A DNA stretch of 64,000 bases from Grimontia hollisae CIP 101886 (GTDB lineage Bacteria; Pseudomonadota; Gammaproteobacteria; Enterobacterales; Vibrionaceae): positions 124,001 through 188,000 of the forward strand of contig NZ_ADAQ01000011.1 in the NCBI RefSeq assembly GCF_000176515.1. The letters are read 5' to 3'. Positions 18,165 through 27,353 of this stretch are shown one piece after another. The translations under genes were made by a program, and so were the position numbers. How positions within the stretch are numbered: the first letter of the stretch is position 1; every line of letters begins with the position of its first letter. A model generated the notes under the pieces. It did no database searches. It was not told the origin of the DNA and worked only from the letters and a program-made list of their open reading frames with translations.

Positions 18165-19535
18165 ATGACATTCAAACCAAGCTTACTGGCTTTGTCAGTC
18201 AGTGTGTTGGTCTCCGTGTCAGTGCCTGCTCTTGCACACACTGAAGCAGCACAGACCCAGGTTGCCATGCACCAAAGTACGCTGACACAGCTTATAGAAC
18301 AGGCGCTTGCCTATGATGCCAGCCGCAAACAGTTTTACGCGCAGTCCCAAGCCATGCGTGAAACCGGTATTGCCAGTGCAACCTTAATGGATCCAAAACT
18401 CAAAGTGGGCTTTGGTGGCCTGCCTGTTGACAGTTTCCAGTTCGATCAGGATCCCATGACCAATATTTCCGTTGGCCTGATGCAGCAATTTGAACGTGGG
18501 GACACCCTCTCACTTCAACAGAAAAAGGCTAACCAACAGGCTGATGGCATGTCATTACAGGTTGCCGCCCGCGAGCGTGAAGTGGCCAACAGTATTACCC
18601 AGCTTTGGCTGGAACTCGGCTACCAGCAACAGGCTGAAATTATCCTGAAAGAGAACCAGCGCCTGATGCGCGAACTCGCTAATTTTATCCAGACCAACTA
18701 CTCGATTGGTAAGAACGAAGCTCAGGATTTATTGAATGCCCAACTGCAGGTGAGCAAACTGGACGAGAAACTCCAGGCCAATGCGCAAATGCAGCGACGC
18801 ATTACTTCCCAGTTATCGGAGTGGCTGGGTGCAGAATGGTTGGCACAGAACAGTCACCTGATGGCGTCAAACCAGCTTTCGTGGAATACCCTGGATACCC
18901 GTCTACGCCATTCAGGTACCACTGAACATTACGCCCTGCTGGTCAATCATCCGATGGTAAAAATGACCGAAGCGGCGATTTCCGTAAGTGAAACTCAGGT
19001 CGAAATCACCGAGCAGGCATACACACCGCAATTTGGTGTTGAAGTGATGTATGCCTACCGTCAGGCCAATGGCATGAACGGTCAGCCAGCCTCTGATCTG
19101 GTCAGCGCCTACCTTACGATGGATTTACCTCTGTTCACTGACACCCGTCAGGACAAAAACCACAGTGCCGCCCAATATCAGGTCGGCGCTGCCAAATCCC
19201 AGCGAGACCTTCTCCTTGCGCAGATGAACGCCAAGGTAAATGCCTTACTGGTGGACAGGGAAAACCTGATACAGCGCCTTGAGCGCTACCAAAACACCCT
19301 GATTGAACAGGCCAAGGCACGCACCCAGGCCGTTGAACGGGGATACCAGAACAACACCGCACAGTTCAGCGACGTCATTACCGCAGCCAGTGATGAACTG
19401 ACGCTATCCCTTGAGAAGCAGCGCCTAATCACTGACCTGAATCTGGTTAACAGCAACCTGGCGGCACTGCTTGGTGGTTTCGACTATCAAGCAACGACAC
19501 CTGAAATCCCACAACCAACGACCAGAAAACACTGA
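18165..19535 (+). CDS. cusC: TolC-family outer-membrane channel, CusC-like
   Basis: 456 residues with a signal peptide (ending VPALAHT) and the repeated coiled-coil architecture of outer-membrane efflux proteins: LTQLIEQALAYDASRKQFYAQ at the first repeat and LVDRENLIQRLERYQNTLI at the second. It would form the trimeric exit duct for the CusBA pump encoded next (22-bp gap to cusB). No acylated N-terminal cysteine is seen, unlike E. coli CusC. The frame can start at GTG 18162 or ATG 18165; ATG is chosen. The symbol is by operon context. Confidence 0.85.
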   Translation: MTFKPSLLALSVSVLVSVSVPALAHTEAAQTQVAMHQSTLTQLIEQALAYDASRKQFYAQSQAMRETGIASATLMDPKLKVGFGGLPVDSFQFDQDPMTNISVGLMQQFERGDTLSLQQKKANQQADGMSLQVAAREREVANSITQLWLELGYQQQAEIILKENQRLMRELANFIQTNYSIGKNEAQDLLNAQLQVSKLDEKLQANAQMQRRITSQLSEWLGAEWLAQNSHLMASNQLSWNTLDTRLRHSGTTEHYALLVNHPMVKMTEAAISVSETQVEITEQAYTPQFGVEVMYAYRQANGMNGQPASDLVSAYLTMDLPLFTDTRQDKNHSAAQYQVGAAKSQRDLLLAQMNAKVNALLVDRENLIQRLERYQNTLIEQAKARTQAVERGYQNNTAQFSDVITAASDELTLSLEKQRLITDLNLVNSNLAALLGGFDYQATTPEIPQPTTRKH

Positions 19536-19556
19536 TCGGTAAGCGAGGAAAGAATA

Positions 19557-21041
19557 ATGAAAACAATGCAAGTCGCCACGCTGGCGTTACTGGTTGGTGG
19601 TGTCATCGGGTACAGCGCTAACCCATTTATCTCAGGACACGATATGTCCGCCATGGCCGAGACATCAGTATCTGCCAGCGCTGATGAGCCCCTTTACTGG
19701 GTAGCACCGATGGATCCCAATTACCGACGTGACAAGCCTGGTAAATCACCGATGGGTATGGATCTCATCCCGGTTTATGCCGAAGATTTGGCGGGCGGAA
19801 ACGACAAGCCTGGCACTGTGACTATTGACCCGGCGGTTGAGAACAACCTCGGAGTAAAAACTGCGCCTGTTGTACTTTCAAAGCTGTCTCCCCGCATCGA
19901 AACGGTCGGCTATATCTCCTTTGATGAAAGTCATCTGTGGCAAACCAATGTCCGTGTCGCGGGCTGGGTTGAGAAGCTCAATATCAATGCCGTAGGTGAA
20001 AAAGTCAGTGAGAATGATGTCCTGTTCACTCTGTACTCGCCTGAGCTGGTAAAAGCACAGGAAGAGCTGTTGAACGCGTACCGTACTGGCCGCAAAGGCT
20101 TAGTGAAAGGGGCGACAGAGCGCTTGCTCTCCCTCGGGGTTGACCACGAACAAATCCAGCAAATTACCCAACGCGGCAAAGCGTCGCAGACCATTGAGGT
20201 CAAAGCGCCTGCAGACGGTGTTATCGCCAGCCTGAACATCCGTGAAGGCGGTTATTTATCACCAGCGCAAGCCGTGATCAGTGCTGGTCCACTGGATGAG
20301 GTCTGGGTTGATGCAGAAGTGTTTGAGCGACAGGCTCACTGGGTTAAGGCCGGCAGTAAGGCAGTGATGACACTGGACTCTATTCCCGGACAGACCTGGG
20401 AGGGCGAAGTTGACTATGTCTACCCAATCCTTGACCCGAAAACACGTACCCTTCGTGTACGCCTGAAGTTCCCAAATGCAGAGGGCGACCTTAAGCCAAA
20501 CATGTTCGCCAATATCTCCTTGCAGCCTGTTACTGAAAATGCGGTGTTGACCATCCCGAAATCATCAGTGATCCGTTCAGGGGGCATGACCCGTGTGGTA
20601 CTGGCTGAAGGTAACGGAAAATACCGTTCTGCCCGCATTGAAGTGGGGCGTGAAGCAGATGATCAAATCGAAGTCCTGCTGGGGCTTACCGAACAGGATC
20701 GTGTGGTGACCTCCGCACACTTTATGCTTGATTCTGAATCCAGCCAGTCGGCAGATTTAGCACGCATTTCTTCGTCTCAAGAGACGGGCGTGGAGCCTCC
20801 ACCGGAAACCCAATGGGCCAAAGGTGAAATCACCGATGTGATGGCAGATTTCGGCATGATCACCCTTGCCCACCAGCCTGTCGAAGCATGGCGCTGGGAC
20901 GCGGGGGAAATGAACTTCTCGGTTGATGGCAACGTGGATCTCGAGGGTTTTGCCGAGGGTCAGACAGTCCGCTTCCAGGTAGAGAAAAACGGCGCTGAAT
21001 ACACCTTGAAAGCGCTGGAACTGGACGGAGGTACCCAATGA
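19557..21041 (+). CDS. cusB: Heavy-metal efflux periplasmic adaptor CusB with fused metal-binding and CusF domains
   Basis: 494 residues. Order: signal anchor (1-20); heavy-metal-binding zinc-ribbon-like domain YWVAPMDPNYRRDKPGK...SPMGMDLIPVY (about 47-75); RND adaptor core (about 95-400) with hairpin and beta-barrel; then a CusF-like OB domain (about 420-494: GEITDVMADFGMITLAHQPV, WRWDAGEMNF). In CusF the Cu/Ag ligands are one His, two Met and a capping Trp; His, Trp and Met are present here in matching order. E. coli encodes CusF separately, so here the metallochaperone is fused to the adaptor. RBS GAGGAAAG. Stop overlaps the cusA start (ATGA). Confidence 0.92.
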   Translation: MKTMQVATLALLVGGVIGYSANPFISGHDMSAMAETSVSASADEPLYWVAPMDPNYRRDKPGKSPMGMDLIPVYAEDLAGGNDKPGTVTIDPAVENNLGVKTAPVVLSKLSPRIETVGYISFDESHLWQTNVRVAGWVEKLNINAVGEKVSENDVLFTLYSPELVKAQEELLNAYRTGRKGLVKGATERLLSLGVDHEQIQQITQRGKASQTIEVKAPADGVIASLNIREGGYLSPAQAVISAGPLDEVWVDAEVFERQAHWVKAGSKAVMTLDSIPGQTWEGEVDYVYPILDPKTRTLRVRLKFPNAEGDLKPNMFANISLQPVTENAVLTIPKSSVIRSGGMTRVVLAEGNGKYRSARIEVGREADDQIEVLLGLTEQDRVVTSAHFMLDSESSQSADLARISSSQETGVEPPPETQWAKGEITDVMADFGMITLAHQPVEAWRWDAGEMNFSVDGNVDLEGFAEGQTVRFQVEKNGAEYTLKALELDGGTQ

Positions 21042-24000
21042 TTGGCGCGATTATCCGCTGGTCGCTAGCCAACCGCTTTCTGGTGTTGGTGGCAACCCTG
21101 TTCCTCACGCTGGGTGGTCTCTACAGTGTCAAAAATACACCGGTAGATGCCATTCCGGATTTATCTGATGTCCAGGTGATCATCAAAACCAGTTACCCGG
21201 GGCAGGCACCGCAGGTTGTGGAAGATCAGGTTACCTACCCGCTTACAACAGCAATGTTGGCGGTGCCGGGCGCAGAAACCGTGCGCGGTTTTTCGTTTTT
21301 TGGCGACTCTTACGTTTACATCATCTTTAACGATGATACCGACATGTACTGGGCGCGTTCGCGTGTGCTGGAATACCTAAGCCAGGTCGCCCCCAAACTG
21401 CCGCCAAACGCCAAGCCAACCCTCGGCCCAGATGCAACCGGTGTGGGCTGGGTTTACAGCTATGTACTTCAGGATAAAACCGGTCAGCATGACTTGTCTG
21501 AGCTTCGCAGCCTTCAGGACTGGTTCCTGAAATACGAGCTACAAACGGTAGAAGGTGTGTCAGAAGTTGCCACGGTCGGCGGCATGGTGAAGCAATATCA
21601 GGTGCAGATTGACCCTGCCAAGTTGCGTGCCTATGACCTGACACTGCAACAAGTCAACATGGCTATCCAAAACGGCAACCAGGAAGCTGGCGCATCGGTG
21701 ATTGAAATTGCCGAAGCCGAGCACATGGTGCGCACGACAGGGTATCTCTCCAGTGTGGAAGATATCCAGTCACTGCCGATCACGGTTACGGCGAAAGGCA
21801 CACCTTTGCTGCTGGGTGACATCGCAGACATCAACATTGGCCCACAAATGCGCCGCGGTATCTCCGAGTTCAACGGCGAAGGTGAAGCGGTAGGTGGTGT
21901 CATCGTTATGCGCTTTGGCGAAAACGCCAGCGAAGTGATTGCTAACGTTAAAACCAAGCTGGAAGAGCTGGAACGCAGCCTGCCGGAAGGTGTCGAAATC
22001 GTACCAACCTATGACCGCTCAACCCTCATTAATGCAGCGGTGGAGAACCTTTGGAAGAAACTCGCGGAAGAGTTCATCGTGGTGGCGGTGGTCTGTGCCC
22101 TGTTCCTGTTCCATATTCGCTCGTCGCTGGTGATTGCGATCAGTTTGCCGGTCGGTATTCTTTCCGCATTTATCGTGATGCATTGGCAAGGCATTAACGC
22201 CAACATCATGTCACTGGGCGGCATCGCAATTGCTATCGGGGCTATGGTTGACGGTGCGATCGTGATGATCGAAAACGTGCACAAGCACATAGAGCGCACA
22301 CCACTGACAGACAAAAACCGCTGGCAGGTCATCGGGAAAGCGGCGGAAGAAGTGGGCGCTCCCCTGTTCTTCTCGCTACTGATCATCACCCTGAGTTTTG
22401 TGCCCGTCTTCGCGCTGGAAGGTCAGGAAGGCAAGATGTTCTCGCCACTGGCATTCACCAAAACCTATGCGATGGCCGCCGCCGCTGGCCTTGCCATTAC
22501 ATTGGTGCCGGTGCTGATGGGTTATTTTATTCGTGGCAAGGTACTGCCTGAGCACAAAAACCCGGTAAACAAAGGGCTGGTCGCACTCTACCGGCCGCTG
22601 CTGAACCTCAGTCTGACGTTTCCAAAAACCATGATTGTGGTCGCTTTTGCCCTGATGGCATCGGCGTACTACCCAACAAGTAAGCTGGGAAGTGAGTTCA
22701 TTCCTCCGTTGGATGAAGGTGATCTGATGTACATGCCAACCACCTATCCCGGCATATCCATCGGTAAAGCGCGAGAGCTCTTACAACAGACTAACAAGCT
22801 GATTAAAACCGTACCGGAAGTAGCGTCCGTATGGGGCAAGATTGGCCGTGCGGAAACCGCGACTGACCCTGCCCCGCTGACCATGATTGAAACTGTTATT
22901 CAACTGAAACCCCGTGAAGAATGGCGTGAAGGTGTCACCACGGACTCATTGCGAAAAGCGTTCGACAATCTGGTGCAGTTCCCGGGTCTGACCAATGCGT
23001 GGGTGATGCCGATTAAAACCCGTATCGACATGCTGGCAACGGGGATCAAAACACCGATTGGTATCAAGATTGCTGGCCCAGATCTTAACGTGATCGAAAC
23101 CATTGGTGCAGAGCTTGAACCCATTCTCCATGGTGTTGAAGGCACGGCGTCTGTTTACGCAGAACGTGTAGCGGGCGGCCGGTATGTCACTATCGACATC
23201 AAGCGCCGTGCAGCTGCCCGCTATGGCCTCAGCATTAAAGACGTCCAGCAGGTTATCACCACCGCCATTGGTGGCATGAACGTCGGGGAAACCATTGAGG
23301 GTCTGGAGCGCTACCCCATCAACGTGCGATACCCACAGGACTACCGTGACTCAGTGGTGAAGCTGCAAAACCTGCCACTGGTGACCCCCAATGGTGCGCG
23401 TATTGCGCTGGCAGATGTCGCAGACATTCGCTATGAAGATGGCCCGCCGATGATCAAAACCGAGAACGCACGTCCGAATGGCTGGGTATTTGTCGATATC
23501 GACGGGCGCGATCTCGGCTCCTACGTGGTGGAAGCACAGCAGGCTGTTGCCGAGCAACTGTCACTACCTGCGGGCTATTCATTGGCATGGTCGGGACAGT
23601 ACGAATATATGGAGCGGGCAAAAGAGCGTTTGAGTGTGGTGGTTCCAATCACTATCGCCATCATCATGCTGCTTCTCTATATGAGCTTCCGCCGTGTTGG
23701 CGAGGTACTGATCATCATGGCAACCCTGCCACTTTCCCTGGTCGGTGGCCTGTGGTTGATGCATTACCTGGGCTTTAACTTCTCGGTCGCTGTGGGCGTT
23801 GGTTTCATTGCCCTTGCCGGTGTTGCCGTGGAAATCGGCGTCATCATGCTGGTGTATCTCAACCAAGCGTGGCACTACAGGAAACTACATGCCAGGGAAG
23901 AAAAACAGCCCCTGACCATGACTGACCTGACCGACGCCATCCGCGAAGGCGCAGGCCTGCGTGTCCGTCCGGTTATGATGACCGTACTGACCGTCATTAT

Positions 24001-24166
24001 CGGCCTTATCCCTATCATGTTCGGGGAAGGCACGGGCTCTGAAGTGATGCAACGTATTGCCGCACCAATGATTGGCGGCATGGCATCCGCACTGCTTCTG
24101 ACCCTGCTGGTATTGCCTGCCATCTTTAAGCTTTGGAAAAACAAAGAAATTACTCAACACACATAA
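21038..24166 (+). CDS. cusA: Heavy-metal RND efflux pump CusA
   Basis: 1042-residue HME-RND proton antiporter; pumps Cu(I)/Ag(I) from periplasm and cytoplasm out through CusBC. Twelve membrane helices with two large periplasmic loops. Family signatures: NTPVDAIPDLSDVQVIIKT, TYPLTTAMLAVPGAETVRG, VDGAIVMIENVHKHIE (helix 4, with the essential Asp of HME pumps), SEFIPPLDEGDLMYMPTTYP, and the C-terminal VRPVMMTVLTVIIGLIPIM. Translation is coupled to cusB by a 4-bp overlap and a strong GGAGG. Confidence 0.95.
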   Translation: MIGAIIRWSLANRFLVLVATLFLTLGGLYSVKNTPVDAIPDLSDVQVIIKTSYPGQAPQVVEDQVTYPLTTAMLAVPGAETVRGFSFFGDSYVYIIFNDDTDMYWARSRVLEYLSQVAPKLPPNAKPTLGPDATGVGWVYSYVLQDKTGQHDLSELRSLQDWFLKYELQTVEGVSEVATVGGMVKQYQVQIDPAKLRAYDLTLQQVNMAIQNGNQEAGASVIEIAEAEHMVRTTGYLSSVEDIQSLPITVTAKGTPLLLGDIADINIGPQMRRGISEFNGEGEAVGGVIVMRFGENASEVIANVKTKLEELERSLPEGVEIVPTYDRSTLINAAVENLWKKLAEEFIVVAVVCALFLFHIRSSLVIAISLPVGILSAFIVMHWQGINANIMSLGGIAIAIGAMVDGAIVMIENVHKHIERTPLTDKNRWQVIGKAAEEVGAPLFFSLLIITLSFVPVFALEGQEGKMFSPLAFTKTYAMAAAAGLAITLVPVLMGYFIRGKVLPEHKNPVNKGLVALYRPLLNLSLTFPKTMIVVAFALMASAYYPTSKLGSEFIPPLDEGDLMYMPTTYPGISIGKARELLQQTNKLIKTVPEVASVWGKIGRAETATDPAPLTMIETVIQLKPREEWREGVTTDSLRKAFDNLVQFPGLTNAWVMPIKTRIDMLATGIKTPIGIKIAGPDLNVIETIGAELEPILHGVEGTASVYAERVAGGRYVTIDIKRRAAARYGLSIKDVQQVITTAIGGMNVGETIEGLERYPINVRYPQDYRDSVVKLQNLPLVTPNGARIALADVADIRYEDGPPMIKTENARPNGWVFVDIDGRDLGSYVVEAQQAVAEQLSLPAGYSLAWSGQYEYMERAKERLSVVVPITIAIIMLLLYMSFRRVGEVLIIMATLPLSLVGGLWLMHYLGFNFSVAVGVGFIALAGVAVEIGVIMLVYLNQAWHYRKLHAREEKQPLTMTDLTDAIREGAGLRVRPVMMTVLTVIIGLIPIMFGEGTGSEVMQRIAAPMIGGMASALLLTLLVLPAIFKLWKNKEITQHT

Positions 24167-24172
24167 CGAAAA

Positions 24173-24194
24173 CACTGGGCTGAAAGGCCCAGTG
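24173..24194 (+). other. Intercistronic hairpin between cusA and the cupredoxin gene
   Basis: CACTGGGC-TGAAAG-GCCCAGTG, a perfect 8-bp stem without a T run. More likely an mRNA-processing or stability element than a terminator; it could let the downstream cupredoxin be expressed at a different level from the pump. Confidence 0.5.
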
Positions 24195-24220
24195 ATACCT
24201 ACTTTAAAAAGGAAAACACG

Positions 24221-24769
24221 ATGAAAAAGACATTACTGGCACTCTCTCTGGCACTGGTGACTACAGGCACATTGGCTGATGCGATGGATCATTCGAAAAT
24301 GGATCATGGCAAGATGGATCACAGCGCTATGGGCCACGGTGACATGGATCATTCCAAGATGGATCATTCAAGCATGATGAATATGGAAGGCATGTCTGCA
24401 GTGGGTATGCCGGCAAAAGGTGCCAAGCCTGACAAGGTAGTTCACGTTATCCTGACCGATGACATGCGTATCAACTTCAAAAAAGAAGTAAAAATCGAGC
24501 CAAATGACGTGGTGCAGTTTGTGGTGATGAACGTGGGCAAGATTGACCATGAGTTTTCCATCGGGTCAATGGAAGAGCAGCTGAAACACCGCGAAATGAT
24601 GAAAACCATGACAGGTCACCATGAGCACGATTCAGGTAGCACGGTCACGGTCAAGCCAGGCAAAGCTAAACAACTGCTGTGGCACTTTCACGGCGACAAA
24701 AATGTCGAGTTTGCCTGTAATATCCCGGGCCACGCCGAAGCCGGTATGGTGAAGAGCATCAAATTATAA
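24221..24769 (+). CDS. Periplasmic cupredoxin with Met/His-rich N-terminal repeats (CopI-like)
   Basis: 182 residues. Signal peptide (1-19), then a degenerate repeat of MDHSKMDHGKMDHS type (about 22-58) that can hold several copper ions, then a cupredoxin domain (about 70-182). Type 1 copper ligands are visible: His in KIDHEFSIG, then Cys, His and Met in FACNIPGHAEAGM. Homologues near copper pumps are periplasmic copper-tolerance proteins such as CopI. Strong RBS AAAAAGGAAAACACG. Last gene of the copper operon. Confidence 0.88.
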   Translation: MKKTLLALSLALVTTGTLADAMDHSKMDHGKMDHSAMGHGDMDHSKMDHSSMMNMEGMSAVGMPAKGAKPDKVVHVILTDDMRINFKKEVKIEPNDVVQFVVMNVGKIDHEFSIGSMEEQLKHREMMKTMTGHHEHDSGSTVTVKPGKAKQLLWHFHGDKNVEFACNIPGHAEAGMVKSIKL

Positions 24770-24778
24770 TACTGAAAA

Positions 24779-24805
24779 GGCCGCTGAATACTCAGCGGCC
24801 TGGTT
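24779..24805 (+). terminator. Hairpin terminator of the copper operon
   Basis: GGCCGCTGA-ATAC-TCAGCGGCC, 9-bp stem, then TGGTTTA. The tail is only moderately T-rich. Confidence 0.65.
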
Positions 24806-24816
24806 TATCTGTGGAG

Positions 24817-24895
24817 GTTTTCTCCAGATACGAAAAAGCCCGCTGGGTTCAGCGGGCTTTCCTAATGTGGCGGAGAGATAGGGATTTGAACCCTG
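24817..24895 (-). repeat. Partial duplicate of the tRNA-Ser(UGA) 3' end and its terminator
   Basis: Nearly identical to 34491-34569: CCAGATA(C/T)GAAAAAGCCCGCT, then a loop, AGCGGGCTTTC, then GTGGCGGAGAGATAGGG and TTTGAACCCT. Homology stops within the T-arm/variable region of the tRNA. Both copies point the same way, so they form direct repeats about 9.7 kb apart. Confidence 0.85.
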
Positions 24896-24955
24896 TCACT
24901 ACCTAATTTTCTTCTTCTCAAAGCCTTAGATTTCAGTCAGCTACGACCACTCCAA
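24868..24955 (-). pseudogene. Degenerate tRNA-Ser-like pseudogene
   Basis: The 3' half matches tRNA-Ser(UGA): CCA, the acceptor strand and a complete T arm (AGGGTTCAAATCCCT read on the minus strand). Upstream of that, the sequence no longer forms the long variable arm, anticodon arm or a 5' strand matching the acceptor (expected GGAGAGA, found a divergent GGAGTGG). It is therefore a remnant; the boundary at 24955 is approximate. 24956-25106 holds nothing I can support. Confidence 0.6.
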
Positions 24956-25106
24956 GATTTGTCGCAAGTACATTTAGCTGTCACAGTTATAAAGGCAGTT
25001 TACCACTGAATCCCTGTCAATTTTTGACTTAAGAATAAGCCTGCCTTCCCGCTAACCACTAAATACAAAATCATTATTATCAGCAACTAATCGCAAATAT
25101 CTAAAA

Positions 25107-25685
25107 TCAGTCTCTAACAGCAATTTTCTCAGCAATGTCTCTGGCCAGCTTTTGGGTACCGAGTGACAGTGCAGAAACCAGTGCCGCATAACCATCTTGT
25201 TCGAGAGGCACTTCGATAGAAAAAACCTCACTCATTACAAAAGCGCCATTTTCTCTGACGAGTTCCCACTCACCTGACACCTCCGCATTACCAGTGAATG
25301 CGCCATTAAATTTGTCCAGACTCACTCTCAAGGTTACGTCGTCACTTTCAGCATTGAATGCTTCGGAACTGACCGGCCAATATTTGCTTTGGCTTTGACG
25401 CAACGATTGGATGAGATACTGAGTTATCTGACCCCTAATGCTCTCTGCCCACTGATTGTTTCGCGCTTGAATTACCTCTGTTTCAGACGTGCGGTATACA
25501 ATTCCCGCACTTTCCAGATAGCTAGCCAGCTCCACTTTTTTGACCATCATAAGAGGTAAGGATTCATCTCTGTCAACGACAACTGGGTCGAGTTCTGGCA
25601 GCACATAAAATCGCGTTGCGTTTTCAACACTGCTGCTACAACCAAGAAGAAGCATTGAGATGACAAACAGGGATAACTTTCTCAT
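25107..25685 (-). CDS. pqiC: PqiC-type outer-membrane lipoprotein (ABC transport auxiliary, DUF330)
   Basis: 192 residues with a lipoprotein signal: MLLLGCSSS places the acylated Cys at 16. The mature part begins with the family sequence RFYVLPELDPV. In E. coli PqiC (YmbA) forms an outer-membrane ring that docks the PqiB needle, building a lipid conduit across the periplasm. The start ATG overlaps the pqiB stop by 1 bp (TAATG), so the two are translationally coupled. Last gene of pqiABC. Confidence 0.85.
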   Translation of the reverse strand: MRKLSLFVISMLLLGCSSSVENATRFYVLPELDPVVVDRDESLPLMMVKKVELASYLESAGIVYRTSETEVIQARNNQWAESIRGQITQYLIQSLRQSQSKYWPVSSEAFNAESDDVTLRVSLDKFNGAFTGNAEVSGEWELVRENGAFVMSEVFSIEVPLEQDGYAALVSALSLGTQKLARDIAEKIAVRD

Positions 25686-27328
25686 TACTTGGTTCCTCGT
25701 TCTGGGACAGGATCCTCAACATCGTCGCTACCAAACACTAAAGCATTTGGCTTTTCATTGAGCTGACGCACAACGGGTCTCACCTCAGTTAAGACTTTGT
25801 TCAGCTCCTGAAGAGTCGACGCCATATCTTGATACAACGTTGACTTCGCATCAAAACCAGCCAGTGTCTCTTCCAGTTGCTGTAACACCTGTTTCATTTC
25901 GCTAGGTAACGTCTGGGTATCATTTTGACTAAGCAAGGCGTCAACATTGCTTGCAACATTCTCTGCCGCGCGCAATGTGCGCTCTGACGCTTTCAACGCC
26001 GAATTCAGGGAAGCTATCGTGTCTTCCAGCGGAAGTCCATTCACCTTCTTCATCAAATCGATAATTTGCTTTTGCACTTCAGCAAATCCTCCATGTACCG
26101 TTGGGAAAACGGCATACCCATCGAAGGGTTTCAAGGTCAGCGCTTCAGTGTTTTCGTGATAATCAACGTCAATATACAATGCACCGGTGACAAGGTTGCC
26201 AGTTTTTAGCGTACCTCTCAAACCTCGCTGAAACTCCCCTTCCAACTTGTCGCGAAGCTTTGGAAGATCACTATCTTGAATGCCTTGATAGATTCTCCCA
26301 AGCTCTATCCGAACAAGGACGGGAACTTTGTTTGAGTCAAGTTGTTGTTCTGGGGATCGCGTCCGTAATGGCACTTTGACGACAGAGCCAATTGGCAAAC
26401 CACGATATTCAACAGGAGCATGTGGCTTCAAGCCGCGCACGGACTCATCAAACAACATCACAAACTCCAGGTACTCATTGTACATGCCCTCCCGCACTTG
26501 CTGGAGATCATCAAACAAGCGAAACTGGGTCATCTGCTGAGAAATCGGAATACCATATTCATCGTCATCAATGGCACCAAACGTGACTCCCCCTTTCAGC
26601 ATGCTTTCGAGTGACCCCAGTTGTACCTCAAAACCTTCTGCACTCATTTGCAAACTAATGCCTGAATCCATCCAGAAATTGGTGTTTGAGGTAATCAGGC
26701 CATCGTAAGGGGCAAAGACAAACAGTTGGTAGCTTGCTTTTCGTTTTTCCACATCAAAGCTAACTTGCTCTACGCGACCGACTGTAAAACCTTCATAGAG
26801 GACAGGGTCACCCACACTAAGTTTCCCCGCCTCGTTGTGTGTCAAAACGACGCGAAGTCCCTCGGCATCGGGTGGTGCAACAGGTGGAACATCTAATACC
26901 TTGAATGTCTCCTCGTACACATCAGAAAAGCCGGGCTGAAGTTGCAGGTAAGAGCCAGATAGCAATGTATCAAGGCCCGACACGCCCTCTCGGCCAATTC
27001 TGGGTTTCACAACCCAAAACCGTGTGTCTTCTCTGAGCATTCTTTCGGCGTCTGTGCTCATTTGCGCTTTGGCAATAATATGGTCGTAATCGTCACTTAA
27101 CTTGATGTCTGTGATCACCCCAACCTTGACGTTCAACGCCTTGATTTCCGTCTTGCCCGCTTCTATCCCATCGGCCGTACTTAACGTCAATGTAATCACT
27201 GGGCCTGTGGTGCTAATGTGCTGAAACAACATCCATGCCCCCATTAGAAGCGCGAGCAAAGGAATGATCCACATTGGGGATAGCTGTTTCTTGTGAGTAA
27301 TCAGCGCCGTCGCTTGGTTATTATACAT
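25685..27328 (-). CDS. pqiB: PqiB, MCE-domain intermembrane lipid transport protein
   Basis: 547 residues. One N-terminal membrane anchor (about 19-38, WIIPLLALLMGAWMLF), then three MCE domains (about 45-150, 160-270, 285-410: each has the TADGIEAGKTEIKALNVKVG, HNEAGKLSVGDPVLYEG or RGLKPHAPVEYRGLPIG type of core), then a C-terminal coiled-coil (about 425-530). This matches the triple-MCE syringe of E. coli PqiB that spans the periplasm. Same operon as pqiA and pqiC. Confidence 0.93.
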   Translation of the reverse strand: MYNNQATALITHKKQLSPMWIIPLLALLMGAWMLFQHISTTGPVITLTLSTADGIEAGKTEIKALNVKVGVITDIKLSDDYDHIIAKAQMSTDAERMLREDTRFWVVKPRIGREGVSGLDTLLSGSYLQLQPGFSDVYEETFKVLDVPPVAPPDAEGLRVVLTHNEAGKLSVGDPVLYEGFTVGRVEQVSFDVEKRKASYQLFVFAPYDGLITSNTNFWMDSGISLQMSAEGFEVQLGSLESMLKGGVTFGAIDDDEYGIPISQQMTQFRLFDDLQQVREGMYNEYLEFVMLFDESVRGLKPHAPVEYRGLPIGSVVKVPLRTRSPEQQLDSNKVPVLVRIELGRIYQGIQDSDLPKLRDKLEGEFQRGLRGTLKTGNLVTGALYIDVDYHENTEALTLKPFDGYAVFPTVHGGFAEVQKQIIDLMKKVNGLPLEDTIASLNSALKASERTLRAAENVASNVDALLSQNDTQTLPSEMKQVLQQLEETLAGFDAKSTLYQDMASTLQELNKVLTEVRPVVRQLNEKPNALVFGSDDVEDPVPERGTK

Positions 27329-27353
27329 AAAAATAATGTCTCAAAGGGATAGA

